DNA of 55,083 bases from Bacteroidetes bacterium OLB12 (lineage in GTDB: Bacteria; Bacteroidota; Bacteroidia; Cytophagales; Cyclobacteriaceae): the NCBI GenBank assembly GCA_001567185.1, contig LNFR01000094.1:1-55083 (forward strand), read 5' to 3'. The position numbers and the translations under genes were made by a program. Positions 8,801-18,053 of the stretch are shown here, in pieces; positions within the stretch are counted from its first letter, which is position 1; the number at the start of each line of letters is the position of its first letter. Below the pieces are notes generated by a model. That model worked only from the letters and a program-made list of their open reading frames with translations. It did no database searches and was not told the origin of the DNA.

Positions 8801-9685
8801 GCTTTACCTCCTGCACCTTTTGGTTGTATTGATTTATTGTAAATGACTTTAACTGGTCAAATGCCGAAAGATTTTCCGGTTGCATTCGGGCGTAAATCAT
8901 TCGATCTACTGCGTGCAAGGCTTGTGTTAACTCACCTTTTTCAAATTCCCTGATTTCTTTCGAAGTGTATTTGGTGTAGGGCCGGGTGGATAAATCTTCC
9001 ATGTATTTTTTCCAGAGCGTGATGGTTTTTTCGGCAACATCCGGATGGAAAGTCTGGTGTAATGTTTTTACAATTTGATCGAAATCGGAAATGAACGCAC
9101 TGTGTTTTTTTAACAATCGCTTTAGTGCAAAGTGTTTACGAATCCGCTTTCCAAATACAATCCACACGATAATAGCAGTAAGCAACAGTATTCCGCCACC
9201 AATTAATAAAAGCGGATAGTTTAAAATCCAACTTACTTTATGATAGGCTGTATTGGTTTTTAGGGGTAGTTGATTCAAAGCCAGCGAATCGGGCACCTCT
9301 GCTACCAGGGCGCTGAAAAAGACTGTGTCGGCATTCGTTTCGTAAACAAGCGAATCGGACTTTTGAACCTGAAACACAGGCAAGCGGATTATTTGTACCG
9401 GGTCAATCTCAAAACTTACCAGGGTATAAATTACACTGTCATAACTTTTGTTATTCGTTGTTTTGGTAGGAACAAATCGCTTGGATTGAAATTCGAAGGG
9501 TTCAAAATTGAAGGTAGAATCCGGAAACAATACCTGGTAGTGGCTGGGGTATTCTGCAACCAATGTAACTGAAGCGGCACACCAATGCGTACCGAATCTG
9601 CGTTGAATCGCGCATGTACTTTAACTTCCTGCGCAGGTGCAGCCAACGATATAATCAACAGTACTATGAGATAAACACTACGCAC
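8793..9685 (-). CDS. BatD-like membrane protein of the Bat cluster, one frameshift
   Basis: The N-terminal piece starts at ATG 9685 with a signal peptide (MRSVYLIVLLIISLAAPAQ) and RIGVPLQ. A base appears to be missing at about 9569. Restoring it gives VTLVAEYPSHYQVLFPDS and continues through a beta-rich periplasmic region. One membrane helix follows (PLLLIGGGILLLTAIIVWIV), then a cytoplasmic helical tail with SAFISDFDQIVKTLHQTF. This layout matches the protein found between DUF58 and BatA in Bacteroidota Bat operons. It overlaps both neighbours (batA by 8 bases, DUF58 by 8). The exact role is unknown; it probably scaffolds VWA proteins. Confidence 0.75.
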
Positions 9686-10556
9686 TCTTCACCGATTTAT
9701 TTCTAACCTTAAATAAACGAAGTAGTTTAGGTACGTAGTCTTCTTCGGTAGATACAGCCAGAAAATTTACCTGGTGTTTTTTGCAAAGACTAAGCAGGGC
9801 TTGCTGCCGTTCCTTATGATGATCAACCATTTTAGTTCTGAAATCTCCAAAGGAAGAGTTTACCCAAATGGTTTTTTTCGATTCTTTATCCAACACGGGA
9901 ATGGTTCCCAATCGGGGCAATTGCGTTTCGCGCTTATCGCTAACCTGAATTAATACCAGGTCGTGTTTGCGTGCCAGCGATTTAAGACGATGCTCATACC
10001 CTTCGTCAATAAAATCGGAGATGAGAATTATTACGCTTCTGCGCTTAATAGAATTGAGTGCAAAGGTGATGGCGCGATTCAGGTTTGTTTTAGCTGAATG
10101 TGGCTTTAACCGTTCCAGGTTTGCAATAATTTCATAGGCCTGCGCCAACCCCTTTTTAGGTTTTAGAAATTTTTCGCGAACATCTGAATAGCAGATTAAT
10201 CCTACCTGGCTGCTTTCTTTTGCTCCCGATAAGGCCAGTACCCCGCAAATTTCGCTTGCAATGTCAAACTTGGTACGGCCGGGGGTTCCAATAAACTGCG
10301 AAGCACTTACATCCAGAATGAAGTAAATCGTTTGTTCTTTTTCCTCCCGAAAGGTTTTTACAAACGTACCATGGCCTTTGGCCGATACATTCCAATCGAT
10401 GGTGCGTATATCATCTCCGTATTGATAGGGGCGTACGTCATCAAACTCCAGCCCGGTGCCTTTAAAGATAGAGCGGAAGTCGCCCTGCATCTGGCTGTTG
10501 ATGGCCTTACGGATTTGGATTTCATACTTGCGTAGTTTTTTCAGCAGCGCTTTCAC
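9678..10556 (-). CDS. DUF58 domain protein of the Bat cluster
   Basis: A 292-residue soluble protein of the DUF58 family, a VWA-like fold. The family signature FDDVRPYQYGDDIRTIDW is intact, as are the following GTFVKTFREEKE and ILDVSASQF, which retains a DxSxS-like metal motif. DUF58 proteins usually sit next to MoxR ATPases; no moxR gene lies beside it here. The start MKALLKKLRKYEIQIRKAI fits the family. A good -7 promoter box lies 22 bases upstream, making this the first gene of the three-gene cluster. Confidence 0.88.
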   Translation of the reverse strand: MKALLKKLRKYEIQIRKAINSQMQGDFRSIFKGTGLEFDDVRPYQYGDDIRTIDWNVSAKGHGTFVKTFREEKEQTIYFILDVSASQFIGTPGRTKFDIASEICGVLALSGAKESSQVGLICYSDVREKFLKPKKGLAQAYEIIANLERLKPHSAKTNLNRAITFALNSIKRRSVIILISDFIDEGYEHRLKSLARKHDLVLIQVSDKRETQLPRLGTIPVLDKESKKTIWVNSSFGDFRTKMVDHHKERQQALLSLCKKHQVNFLAVSTEEDYVPKLLRLFKVRNKSVKSA

Positions 10557-10577
10557 TCCGGCACGTTATTAGCAGCC

Positions 10578-10585
10578 CAAAAATA
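10578..10585 (-). promoter_or_regulatory. Bacteroidota -7 box for the DUF58-batD-batA operon
   Basis: On the minus strand this reads TATTTTTG, a perfect TAnnTTTG -7 box. A CTG 19 bases further upstream could act as the -33 element. The start codon at 10556 would then have a very short leader. Nothing else is apparent between 10557 and 10684. Confidence 0.5.
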
Positions 10586-10684
10586 AGAATTATGACTAAT
10601 TTCGCAGCCTGTTTCTTACAGAGCGGGCAACCAGGAAGGGTAACGGTAAAACAAGGTTGTTAGTTATTTTTAAAGTAGTCCAGA

Positions 10685-11086
10685 ATGAGTCAGAAATATT
10701 ATATTCTGTTTTGTATGCTTGTTGGCCTGGGGGCCTGTAAGCGCGAAACACGCCCACCGGGGGTGCTTTCGCCCGATGAATTTTCCAAAGTATTGGTGGA
10801 GGTTTATCTGGCAGAAGCCCGCATCAATAGTAGTGTTATGCAGCGCGATTCGGCCATAAAACTATTTATTCCTTACGAGGAAAAACTGTTTCAGCAATTT
10901 GGTTTACCCGATTCGGTGATGCGCAAGACGTATCAATACTATGTAGATAATCCTAAAATGCTCGAAAAGATTTACGACTCGGTAATTGATACGCTAAACT
11001 TGCGCGAAAAGAAACTACGTGCAAAATCGGGGAGCAAACCAACTGAAAAAGAGAACCGGATTAGCAAGCCCGAAAATAAACCATGA
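10685..11086 (+). CDS. DUF4296 lipoprotein
   Basis: A 133-residue lipoprotein. The signal peptide ends in a lipobox LVGLGAC (Cys at about residue 18). The DUF4296 core follows: LSPDEFSKVLVEVYLAEARI, then YEEKLFQQFGL and YYVDNPKMLEKIYDSV. The tail is lysine-rich and probably disordered. The family is confined to Bacteroidota and has no known function. The ATGA overlap with mutS2 suggests a shared transcript, but no shared function is implied. Confidence 0.85.
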   Translation: MSQKYYILFCMLVGLGACKRETRPPGVLSPDEFSKVLVEVYLAEARINSSVMQRDSAIKLFIPYEEKLFQQFGLPDSVMRKTYQYYVDNPKMLEKIYDSVIDTLNLREKKLRAKSGSKPTEKENRISKPENKP

Positions 11087-13443
11087 TTTTTCCGGATGAA
11101 TTTGAGCGCAAATTAGGGTTCGATCAGATACGCGAGCGCTTGCAGCAATATTGCCTGGGGCCATTGGGTATTCGGCTGGTAGATGCAATGACTTTTAGTT
11201 CCGATTTCAATGTGGTGAAATCGAGGTTAGAACAAACCGCAGAGTTCAAGCAAATTTTAGAAAAGGCCGATTCATTTCCGGCTGCTAATTATTTCGATAC
11301 CCATACCTACTTTCAAACTGCAGCCATCGAAGGCAGTTTTTTGGAGGAGGAGGTTTTCCACCAGATTTTGCTTTCGCTGCAAACTATTGTTGCATGCAAA
11401 AAGTACCTGGCGGCCAATCGCGAAACGTTGCCACAACTTTATTTATTGGCCGAACCTGTTGCCGTACCCGAAGCGCTGATTAAAACAATCGAATCGAAGT
11501 TTGACGACCGCGGGTTGATTCGCGATAACGCCAGTGCGGAGTTGGCCCAGATTCGCAAACGCCTGCGCGAAGAACAAAGTCGCGTAAAGCGATTGGCCGA
11601 CCAGATTTTTAGAAAAGCAGTAGAGCAAGGTTGGGTTCCGGAAGGAGCCACCATCACCATTCGCGATGGCCGGCCGGCTATTCCTATTCAAGCCGAACAC
11701 AAAAGAAAACTACAAGGCTTTATCCTCGATGAATCGGCTACCGGCCAAACGGTTTTTATGGAACCAGCCGAAGTGTTGGATGCCAACAACGAAATCCGCG
11801 ATCTGCTTCATGCCGACAGGCGCGAGGTGATTCGCATTCTCAGGGAGTTAACGGGTTTGCTGCGCCAGCATCTTACAGTATTGCACTATGCGTATCATTT
11901 TTTGGGCGAGCTTGACTTTACCCGTGCCAAAGCAAAACTGGCAATGGATATACGGGGTGAGCGGCCACAACTAAAACCATATCCGTATTTGAATTGGATT
12001 CAGGCCCGGCACCCACTTTTGTTTTTAAGCTTTCGCGGAAAGCGTGAAGTAGTTCCCTTAACTGTTGATTTACCGGAAGAGAAACCTTTTTTATTAGTGT
12101 CGGGCCCAAATGCAGGCGGCAAATCGGTTTGTTTAAAAACGGTAGGACTGATTCAATACATGGCGCAATGTGGGCTGTTAGTGTCAGTGAGCGAAAAATC
12201 AACGATCGGGATTTTTAGAAAAATTTTCCTGGATATTGGCGATCAGCAGAGTATTGAAAATGATTTGAGCACGTACAGTTCGCACCTGCAAAACATGGCC
12301 TTCTTTCTGCAGCACAGCAACGCACAAACGCTGATGTTGTTAGATGAGTTGGGTGCCGGTACTGATCCAAATTTTGGTGGAGGAATTGCCGAAGCAGTTT
12401 TAGATGGCTTGCTCAGCAAAGGTGCCTGGGGTGTAGCCACTACCCATTATTATAACCTGAAATTATTTGCCGAAAACCATCCGCGTATTCGCAATGGGGC
12501 CATGTTGTTTGATGCAAAACAACTGGGGCCGTTGTTTCAATTGGAGATTGGTAAGCCCGGCAGTTCCTTTGCGCTGGAGATTGCCCGCAAAACAGGTTTA
12601 CCGGCTAATACCCTTGCACGCGCAGAAGAAATAATTGGTAAGGAACTTACTGGTTTGGAAACGTTGATGAAAACCGTAGCCGATGAAAAGGCCGAGTTAG
12701 AAAAACGTAAACGGACAATTGCCCAACGTGAAAAAGAATTAAACGAAGCGGTTGAGAAGTATGAAGCGCTTTCGGACGAATTGAGTGAAAAGAAAAAAGT
12801 AATACTGGAGAAGGCAAAGTTGGAGGCTGCGAATCTTTTAAAAGAGACTAACCGCGAGATTGAAAAAACCATCCGGCACATAAAAGAGAACAAGGCCGAA
12901 AAAAAGGAAACCAAGAAAGTACGCGAAGGTTTGCAGGATTTGGTGGAGAAAGTAAAACTCCCGGCAAGGCAAGTTGTATCGAACGATAAAATTGAAACAG
13001 GCGATAGTGTGCGGTTAATCGGGCAGGAGGTAAGCGGAAAAGTAATTTCGATTAAAGACGATGTGGCCGTAGTGGAGTTTGGGAGCTTGCGAAGTTCAGT
13101 TAAGCTGAAACAACTCGTGCGAAGCGACCAGGTTCCGCAGAACCCCACCACAATAAAGGCCCGTTCGCTGGGTGTGGATGTAATGAAGAAACAATCGTTG
13201 TTTGTTAATACGTTGGATATTCGCGGCAAGCGGGTAGAAGAAGTAAATGCCTTGCTCGATCAGTTTTTGGACGATGCTTTATTACTGGGACAGGCCGAAG
13301 TAAAAATTTTGCACGGCAAAGGCGAAGGTGTATTGCGCAAAGTAGTGCGCGACCGGTTGAAGACAACAAAGGGCGTTGCCTCTTTTGCCGATGAACACGT
13401 GGATAGAGGGGGCGATGGGATTACTATCGTAGTACTGAAATAA
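11083..13443 (+). CDS. mutS2: Endonuclease MutS2
   Basis: A 786-residue MutS2. The N-terminal clamp/lever domains are followed by the ABC-type ATPase with Walker A GPNAGGKS (341-348) and Walker B LMLLDELGAGTDP (about 417-428). A long coiled coil spans about 520-620. A KOW-like segment (GDSVRLIGQEVSGKVI) and the C-terminal Smr nuclease domain (LDIRGKRVEEV from 711, then ILHGKGEGVL) complete it. MutS2 acts on branched DNA or collided ribosomes rather than in mismatch repair. All domains are present. The stop is followed at once by a hairpin. Confidence 0.95.
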   Translation: MIFPDEFERKLGFDQIRERLQQYCLGPLGIRLVDAMTFSSDFNVVKSRLEQTAEFKQILEKADSFPAANYFDTHTYFQTAAIEGSFLEEEVFHQILLSLQTIVACKKYLAANRETLPQLYLLAEPVAVPEALIKTIESKFDDRGLIRDNASAELAQIRKRLREEQSRVKRLADQIFRKAVEQGWVPEGATITIRDGRPAIPIQAEHKRKLQGFILDESATGQTVFMEPAEVLDANNEIRDLLHADRREVIRILRELTGLLRQHLTVLHYAYHFLGELDFTRAKAKLAMDIRGERPQLKPYPYLNWIQARHPLLFLSFRGKREVVPLTVDLPEEKPFLLVSGPNAGGKSVCLKTVGLIQYMAQCGLLVSVSEKSTIGIFRKIFLDIGDQQSIENDLSTYSSHLQNMAFFLQHSNAQTLMLLDELGAGTDPNFGGGIAEAVLDGLLSKGAWGVATTHYYNLKLFAENHPRIRNGAMLFDAKQLGPLFQLEIGKPGSSFALEIARKTGLPANTLARAEEIIGKELTGLETLMKTVADEKAELEKRKRTIAQREKELNEAVEKYEALSDELSEKKKVILEKAKLEAANLLKETNREIEKTIRHIKENKAEKKETKKVREGLQDLVEKVKLPARQVVSNDKIETGDSVRLIGQEVSGKVISIKDDVAVVEFGSLRSSVKLKQLVRSDQVPQNPTTIKARSLGVDVMKKQSLFVNTLDIRGKRVEEVNALLDQFLDDALLLGQAEVKILHGKGEGVLRKVVRDRLKTTKGVASFADEHVDRGGDGITIVVLK

Positions 13444-13470
13444 AAAAGCCATGCGGAAGGCATGGCTTAA
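13442..13470. terminator. Intrinsic terminator between mutS2 and the 13.5-kb lipoprotein gene
   Basis: Arms AAGCCATGC (13446-13454) and GCATGGCTT (13460-13468) enclose a GGAAG loop. The A6 run at 13442-13447 becomes a T-run on the minus strand, so the best fit is termination of the minus-strand gene ending at 13490. It can also act for mutS2. Confidence 0.75.
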
Positions 13471-13489
13471 TATTATTGGTTAGAAAATT

Positions 13490-13957
13490 TTACAGCGTAA
13501 ATGTAAATATCCAAGGGCCTTGCACCTCTTTTGTGCGTGCTGTGTACCCCTCACCATCAAAGTCAAATGTTAAGGTTAGCGTAGATTCTGTAACGGTATA
13601 GCTTATTGCGAGTTCATCGTCAACGCTACCTTTATCGCGGATAATCTGAGTTTCAACTGCGGATCCAAATTCCCATGTGCCGCTTGCTTTCCAGGGGCTT
13701 AATGATGGGCGGCCTGAAGTTGTATACGTGAAAGGAGGGCTACCTTTTGTGCCACCTAACACTAATTGGAACCCGGTATAATCTGCACTTCTATCGGTTC
13801 CATCAAAAGTAACAGTACTTACTTTCCAGGTTTTAGCAAGTTTAGTAAACTGAACATCTGCTATTGGTTCGGGGTCAGTACCTTTAGGCTTACATCCCAT
13901 ATAGGTGCTTAACACCACGCCCACCGCCAACAAAGAAAGTATTCTCACAATTTTCAT
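13490..13957 (-). CDS. Lipocalin-like lipoprotein of unknown function
   Basis: A 155-residue lipoprotein from the ATG at 13957 (MKIVRILSLLAVGVV). An ATG ten codons upstream is possible, but it spoils the signal peptide. The lipobox is STYMGC. The mature part is all beta: FTKLAKTWKVSTVTFDGTDR, GTWEFGS and TLTLTFDF are typical of small lipocalin-like Bacteroidota lipoproteins in which a TW-x-V start opens a beta barrel. Ligand and role are unknown. It stands alone with its own terminator. Confidence 0.65.
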   Translation of the reverse strand: MKIVRILSLLAVGVVLSTYMGCKPKGTDPEPIADVQFTKLAKTWKVSTVTFDGTDRSADYTGFQLVLGGTKGSPPFTYTTSGRPSLSPWKASGTWEFGSAVETQIIRDKGSVDDELAISYTVTESTLTLTFDFDGEGYTARTKEVQGPWIFTFTL

Positions 13958-14072
13958 GCTTTGGATATTAAAATCGACCTTAAACATAGTAAAAAGGGTT
14001 AGTTTAAAAAAACGCTACTGGCGTTAAAAGTGCTTTTTCAGGCGTTAATTGCACCATACTCCGGTTTGTAAC

Positions 14073-14684
14073 CTACTTATAAGTTAAAATATCCAGTTTG
14101 GTGGCTGTGGCCGGGTACTCGTGTTCCTGGTTGCTGGCAATTAGTACCAGCGAATCTGAAATACTACTTAAATGCTGCTGATACCACCCAATTGCTTTTT
14201 TATCCAGATTTGTGGTGGGTTCATCGAGGAATAGGAACTCTGCCTGCGCATAAAAAGCAAGACCAAGTTTTAAGCGTTGCCGCATGCCCGAAGAAAAATT
14301 AGCGATGGCCTTATCGCGTGCGTGACTTAACTCAAAAAGTTCAAGCAATTCTTTCGTGGTTTTATTCTGCCGCGGTTTTTTAAACCGAAAATGAAAATCT
14401 ACCATTTCGGTAAGCGTGAACTCATCAATCAATTCCAGGTAGGGTGTTGCAATGGCAACGTGTCTGAAAGCATCCTCAGCAGGAATTACCTTTTCGTTTT
14501 GTGTATAGATTACTTCACCCGCACTGGGTAGCATTTGGCCCCATAGTGTTTGAAGTAACGTGGATTTACCGGAACCATTGGGGCCGGTAATGGCGTAAAA
14601 AGTTTCGGTAAATTGATAGTTGAGGTTTTTAAAAATCCACTCGCGGTTAAATCGCTTGCTCAGATTTTTAGCCTCAATCTTCAT
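14073..14684 (-). CDS. ABC transporter ATP-binding protein
   Basis: A 203-residue ABC ATPase from the ATG at 14684 (MKIEAKNLSKRFN). An upstream in-frame ATG at 14705 lies inside lpxA and adds residues unlike the family. It has Walker A GPNGSGKST (34-42), a degenerate but recognisable signature FSSGMRQRLKLGL and Walker B FLFLDEPTTNLD. It overlaps the end of lpxA by 11 bases and is the last gene of the lipid A operon. No permease is adjacent. The short CcmA-like size suggests an exporter or a transporter whose membrane part is encoded elsewhere. Confidence 0.85.
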   Translation of the reverse strand: MKIEAKNLSKRFNREWIFKNLNYQFTETFYAITGPNGSGKSTLLQTLWGQMLPSAGEVIYTQNEKVIPAEDAFRHVAIATPYLELIDEFTLTEMVDFHFRFKKPRQNKTTKELLELFELSHARDKAIANFSSGMRQRLKLGLAFYAQAEFLFLDEPTTNLDKKAIGWYQQHLSSISDSLVLIASNQEHEYPATATKLDILTYK

Positions 14685-15477
14685 CCAATGCAGTATTGGT
14701 GGCAAACCCCTTCATTACACCGCGTTCGCTGGTGCGTATAAAGTCGATGATATAATCGCGTTCGGTACTGGGCGCAAGTTCTTTCTCCACCAATTCAAGA
14801 GCGCGGGAATTGTTCAGCCCTTTCAGGAAAATGATTCGGTACGCTTCCTGAATATCATTTATTGTTTCGACAGTAAATCCTCTTCTTTTCAGGCCAACCG
14901 TATTTACACCGGCATAAGCTAAAGGTTCGCGTGCTGCTTTGGTATAGGGAGGAACGTCTTTGCGCACCAGGGAGCCACCACCAATGTAGGCATGTGCCCC
15001 GATTTTGGAAAATTGTTGTACGGCACACGCACCACCAAAAATAGCGTAATCGTCAATCACCACATGGCCTGCCAGTTGAACCGTATTGCCCAGTATGCAG
15101 TAGTTGCCAACAATACAATCGTGGCCAATGTGGGCGTAGGCCATAATAAGGCAATTGTTGCCAACTACAGTTTTGTATTTATCAACTGTGCCCCGGTTTA
15201 TGGTTACACACTCGCGAATGGTGGTGTTATCGCCAATTTCGGTAGTAGTAATCTCACCTTTAAATTTCAGGTCTTGTGGTTCGGCAGAAATAACAGCCCC
15301 TGGAAATATTTTGCAGTTTTTTCCAATGCGGGCGCCTTCCATAATGGTTACATTAGGGCCAACCCAGGTACCATCTCCTATAACAGTATTTTTTTGTACA
15401 GTAGCGAAGGGTTCGATCACAACATTGTTGCCGATCTGAGCTTCGGGGTGAACATTGCTTAACGGATACTTACTCAT
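14674..15477 (-). CDS. lpxA: UDP-N-acetylglucosamine acyltransferase
   Basis: LpxA adds a 3-hydroxyacyl chain from acyl-ACP to UDP-GlcNAc, the first step of lipid A synthesis. The 267-residue protein has left-handed beta-helix hexapeptide repeats from about residue 10 to 190 and the catalytic histidine in YAHIGHDC. A C-terminal helical part follows (LKRRGFTVETINDIQEAYR). Length and motifs are normal. Its ATG overlaps the lpxC-fabZ stop (ATGA). Confidence 0.95.
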   Translation of the reverse strand: MSKYPLSNVHPEAQIGNNVVIEPFATVQKNTVIGDGTWVGPNVTIMEGARIGKNCKIFPGAVISAEPQDLKFKGEITTTEIGDNTTIRECVTINRGTVDKYKTVVGNNCLIMAYAHIGHDCIVGNYCILGNTVQLAGHVVIDDYAIFGGACAVQQFSKIGAHAYIGGGSLVRKDVPPYTKAAREPLAYAGVNTVGLKRRGFTVETINDIQEAYRIIFLKGLNNSRALELVEKELAPSTERDYIIDFIRTSERGVMKGFATNTALDED

Positions 15478-16874
15478 GAATCTTTTCTAACAATACTGGC
15501 TGTCATGGAACCTTCGCACACTAAACTATTTCCAACATAACCACGGCCATACATTTTGGCAATCCCTCGCTTAATCGGGGCAATTAAATCACATTGAATT
15601 ACCAGGGTATCTCCGGGAAGTACCATTTTGCGGAAGCGGAAATTTTCAATTCCTAAAAAGTAGGTCCAGTAGTTTTCAGGATCGGGAACGGTGTTTAACA
15701 CCAGAATACCACCGGTTTGTACCATGGCTTCCACCTGTAAAACACCGGGCATTACCGGGTTGCCCGGAAAGTGGCCCTGAAAGAAAGGTTCGTTATAGGT
15801 TACGTTTTTTACACAGGCTACGGTTTCGCTGTCAAGGTAAATTACTTTATCAATTAACAGGAATGGATAGCGATGGGGCAGGGTTCCGGTAATTTTGTTG
15901 ATGTCCATTACCGGTGGCAGGCTTGGATTATATTTTGGTCGGCCTTTTTTGTCATCTTCCTGCATTAGCTTTTTGAGCTTACGCGCAAAGGCTACGTTTG
16001 CTGCGTGGCCCGGGCGGGCAGCCAGAATCTGGGCTTTCAACGGGCGGCCGGCCAATGCCAGGTCACCGATTATATCCAAAAGTTTATGTCTTGCCGGTTC
16101 GTTGTTGTAGCGAAGTTCAATGTTGTTAAGAATGCCTTCTTTCTTTACTTCTACCTGAGGCTTGCCCAACATTTTGGCAATGTTCTCTAATTCGTGATTT
16201 TCTACAACCCGATCCACGATTACAATGGCATTGTTCAGGTCGCCCCCGCGAATCAAATTATTCTTATACAACATCTCCAGTTCATGCAAAAAGCAGAAGG
16301 TACGGCAGGAAGCAATTTCTTTTTCGAACTGGCGGATGTTGGTAATAGAAGCATGCTGGCTGCCCAATACCGGTGAGTTATAATCGATCATTACCGTTAC
16401 CCGGTAATCATCCAACGGTAAGGCTGCAATTTCTACATTGCGGGCAGTTTCGCGATAAAAGATGCTGTCCTGCACTTCGTAAAAGTCGCGCAGTGCGTTT
16501 TGCTCTTCGGTTTCGGCTTCTTTCAGAATATTTACAAACTGGATGGAGCTGCCATCCATAATGGGGGCCTCGGGGCCATCCAATTGTATTAATACATTGT
16601 CAATTTCAAGGCCTACCAGGGCAGCTAGGGTATGCTCAATGGTGCTTACACGGGCACCACTTTGTTCAATGGTAGTTCCGCGCGATACATCCACTACCCG
16701 GTCACAATCAGCATCAATAATGGGCATGCCTGGCAAATCAATGCGCTGAAACTTAATGCCGTGATTGGGTTTTGCAGGTAAGAAAGTCATGTTGGTTTGC
16801 ACACCGGTGTGCAGGCCCACCCCCGACAGGGTTACGGACTTCTTGATAGTCTGCTGCTTGTGATTTAACCTCAT
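15474..16874 (-). CDS. lpxC-fabZ: Bifunctional LpxC deacetylase / FabZ dehydratase fusion
   Basis: This is a 466-residue fusion typical of Bacteroidota. Residues 1-300 are LpxC, the zinc deacetylase committing UDP-acylGlcNAc to lipid A, with zinc ligands at STIEHTLAAL (His81) and in RHKLLDIIGDLAL. Residues about 320-466 are FabZ, a 3-hydroxyacyl-ACP dehydratase with a hotdog fold, with active-site elements LPHRYPFLLID and FFQGHFPGNPVMPGVLQVEA. The fusion couples the shared hydroxyacyl-ACP pool to both lipid A and fatty acid synthesis. It lies 58 bases after lpxD and overlaps lpxA by 4 bases. Confidence 0.95.
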   Translation of the reverse strand: MRLNHKQQTIKKSVTLSGVGLHTGVQTNMTFLPAKPNHGIKFQRIDLPGMPIIDADCDRVVDVSRGTTIEQSGARVSTIEHTLAALVGLEIDNVLIQLDGPEAPIMDGSSIQFVNILKEAETEEQNALRDFYEVQDSIFYRETARNVEIAALPLDDYRVTVMIDYNSPVLGSQHASITNIRQFEKEIASCRTFCFLHELEMLYKNNLIRGGDLNNAIVIVDRVVENHELENIAKMLGKPQVEVKKEGILNNIELRYNNEPARHKLLDIIGDLALAGRPLKAQILAARPGHAANVAFARKLKKLMQEDDKKGRPKYNPSLPPVMDINKITGTLPHRYPFLLIDKVIYLDSETVACVKNVTYNEPFFQGHFPGNPVMPGVLQVEAMVQTGGILVLNTVPDPENYWTYFLGIENFRFRKMVLPGDTLVIQCDLIAPIKRGIAKMYGRGYVGNSLVCEGSMTASIVRKDS

Positions 16875-16932
16875 AGCGTAAAAGTGCGCAAATTTAACGG
16901 GTTAGGTACCCATTACCAAACCAAAACCCTAC

Positions 16933-18003
16933 TCATTGCCCGTGTTCTGATGTGGACTCGGCTGCGGTTATAGCCGATATTTTCTTTTCCAGATCGCGCA
17001 GGCGATCGTTTAGCTCGGGTAATCGCTTAAAAACAGCGTAAGAACGGAAATATTCCTTTATATCGATGGCCGGATAGCCCAGCAGTTGTTGGCCTTCTTC
17101 TTTTACAGATTTAGAAATGCCGGCCTGGGCCCCAATCTGGGTACGATTGGCAATTACCAGGTGCCCGGCAATCCCTACCTGTCCGGCAATCATGTTGTTT
17201 TCGCCTACTTTGGTTGAACCGGAAATACCAGCCTGGGCCGCTATCACCGTATTTTTTCCCACCTCTACGTTGTGGGCAATCTGAATCAGGTTATCCAGTT
17301 TTACCCCTTGGCGGATAATGGTTGAATCTCCAAACATGGTTGCACAATCAATAACCGTGTTGGCACCAATGGTTACGTTATCTTCAATCAGCACATTGCC
17401 CAACTGGGGTATGGTTTTGTACGAGCCATCTTCCTGCGGGGCAAACCCAAAGCCATCGCTTCCTATTACGGTTCCGGCATGAATCACACAGTTGTTGCCA
17501 ATGCGCGAGCCGGCATAAATTTTTACGTTGGGATGTAAAATGGTGTTGTTACCAATGATGGTATTATCACCAATAAATACATGTGGATAAATTTTTACGT
17601 TATCGCCAATAGTTACCTGGTTTCCAATGTAAGAGAAGGCTCCCCGGTAAATGTTTTTTCCGATTGTTGCCGATTCGCTTAGAAAAGAGGGCTGCTCCAC
17701 ACCACTCTTTTGAAATGAAATGAGCTTGTGGTATTCTTCCAACAAGGCCGTAAAACTTGAGTAGGGATCATCCACCAGGATAAGGGTGGTGGTAAGTTCT
17801 TTTCGTGGTTGAAACCCCCGCTTTACAATTACCGCACTGGCCTGTGTGGAGTAAATAAAATGCTCATATTTTGGATTGGAGAGAAACGCAACCTGACCCT
17901 TTTGGGCATCCTGAATTTTCGCAAGCATGGAAATTTTTCCCGATGCATCTCCTCTCACTTCTCCGCCCAGCATGGTGGCAATTTGCGCTATGCTAAACTC
18001 CAT
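16933..18003 (-). CDS. lpxD: UDP-3-O-acylglucosamine N-acyltransferase
   Basis: LpxD adds the second hydroxyacyl chain in lipid A synthesis. The 356-residue protein has the N-terminal uridine-binding domain ([19 protein letters not shown]), a long left-handed beta helix of hexapeptide repeats and the catalytic histidine in [19 protein letters not shown]-terminal helix ([19 protein letters not shown]) completes it. The sequence is intact and of normal length. It lies 50 bases after the HD hydrolase gene. Confidence 0.94.
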   Translation of the reverse strand: MEFSIAQIATMLGGEVRGDASGKISMLAKIQDAQKGQVAFLSNPKYEHFIYSTQASAVIVKRGFQPRKELTTTLILVDDPYSSFTALLEEYHKLISFQKSGVEQPSFLSESATIGKNIYRGAFSYIGNQVTIGDNVKIYPHVFIGDNTIIGNNTILHPNVKIYAGSRIGNNCVIHAGTVIGSDGFGFAPQEDGSYKTIPQLGNVLIEDNVTIGANTVIDCATMFGDSTIIRQGVKLDNLIQIAHNVEVGKNTVIAAQAGISGSTKVGENNMIAGQVGIAGHLVIANRTQIGAQAGISKSVKEEGQQLLGYPAIDIKEYFRSYAVFKRLPELNDRLRDLEKKISAITAAESTSEHGQ

Positions 18004-18053
18004 AGGTTGATTTGATTGTTGCGAACAATTTAAGATTTTGGAAAAGTAAGCCT

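Noticed and set aside
12537-13229. Long open frame (230 codons) antisense to mutS2
   Set aside because: It is serine- and phenylalanine-rich text of the kind produced by the reverse of a coiled-coil gene and matches no family. The sense strand encodes intact MutS2 domains.
14992-15462. 156-codon open frame antisense to lpxA
   Set aside because: It mirrors the hexapeptide repeat region of LpxA, whose periodic codons keep the reverse frame open by chance.
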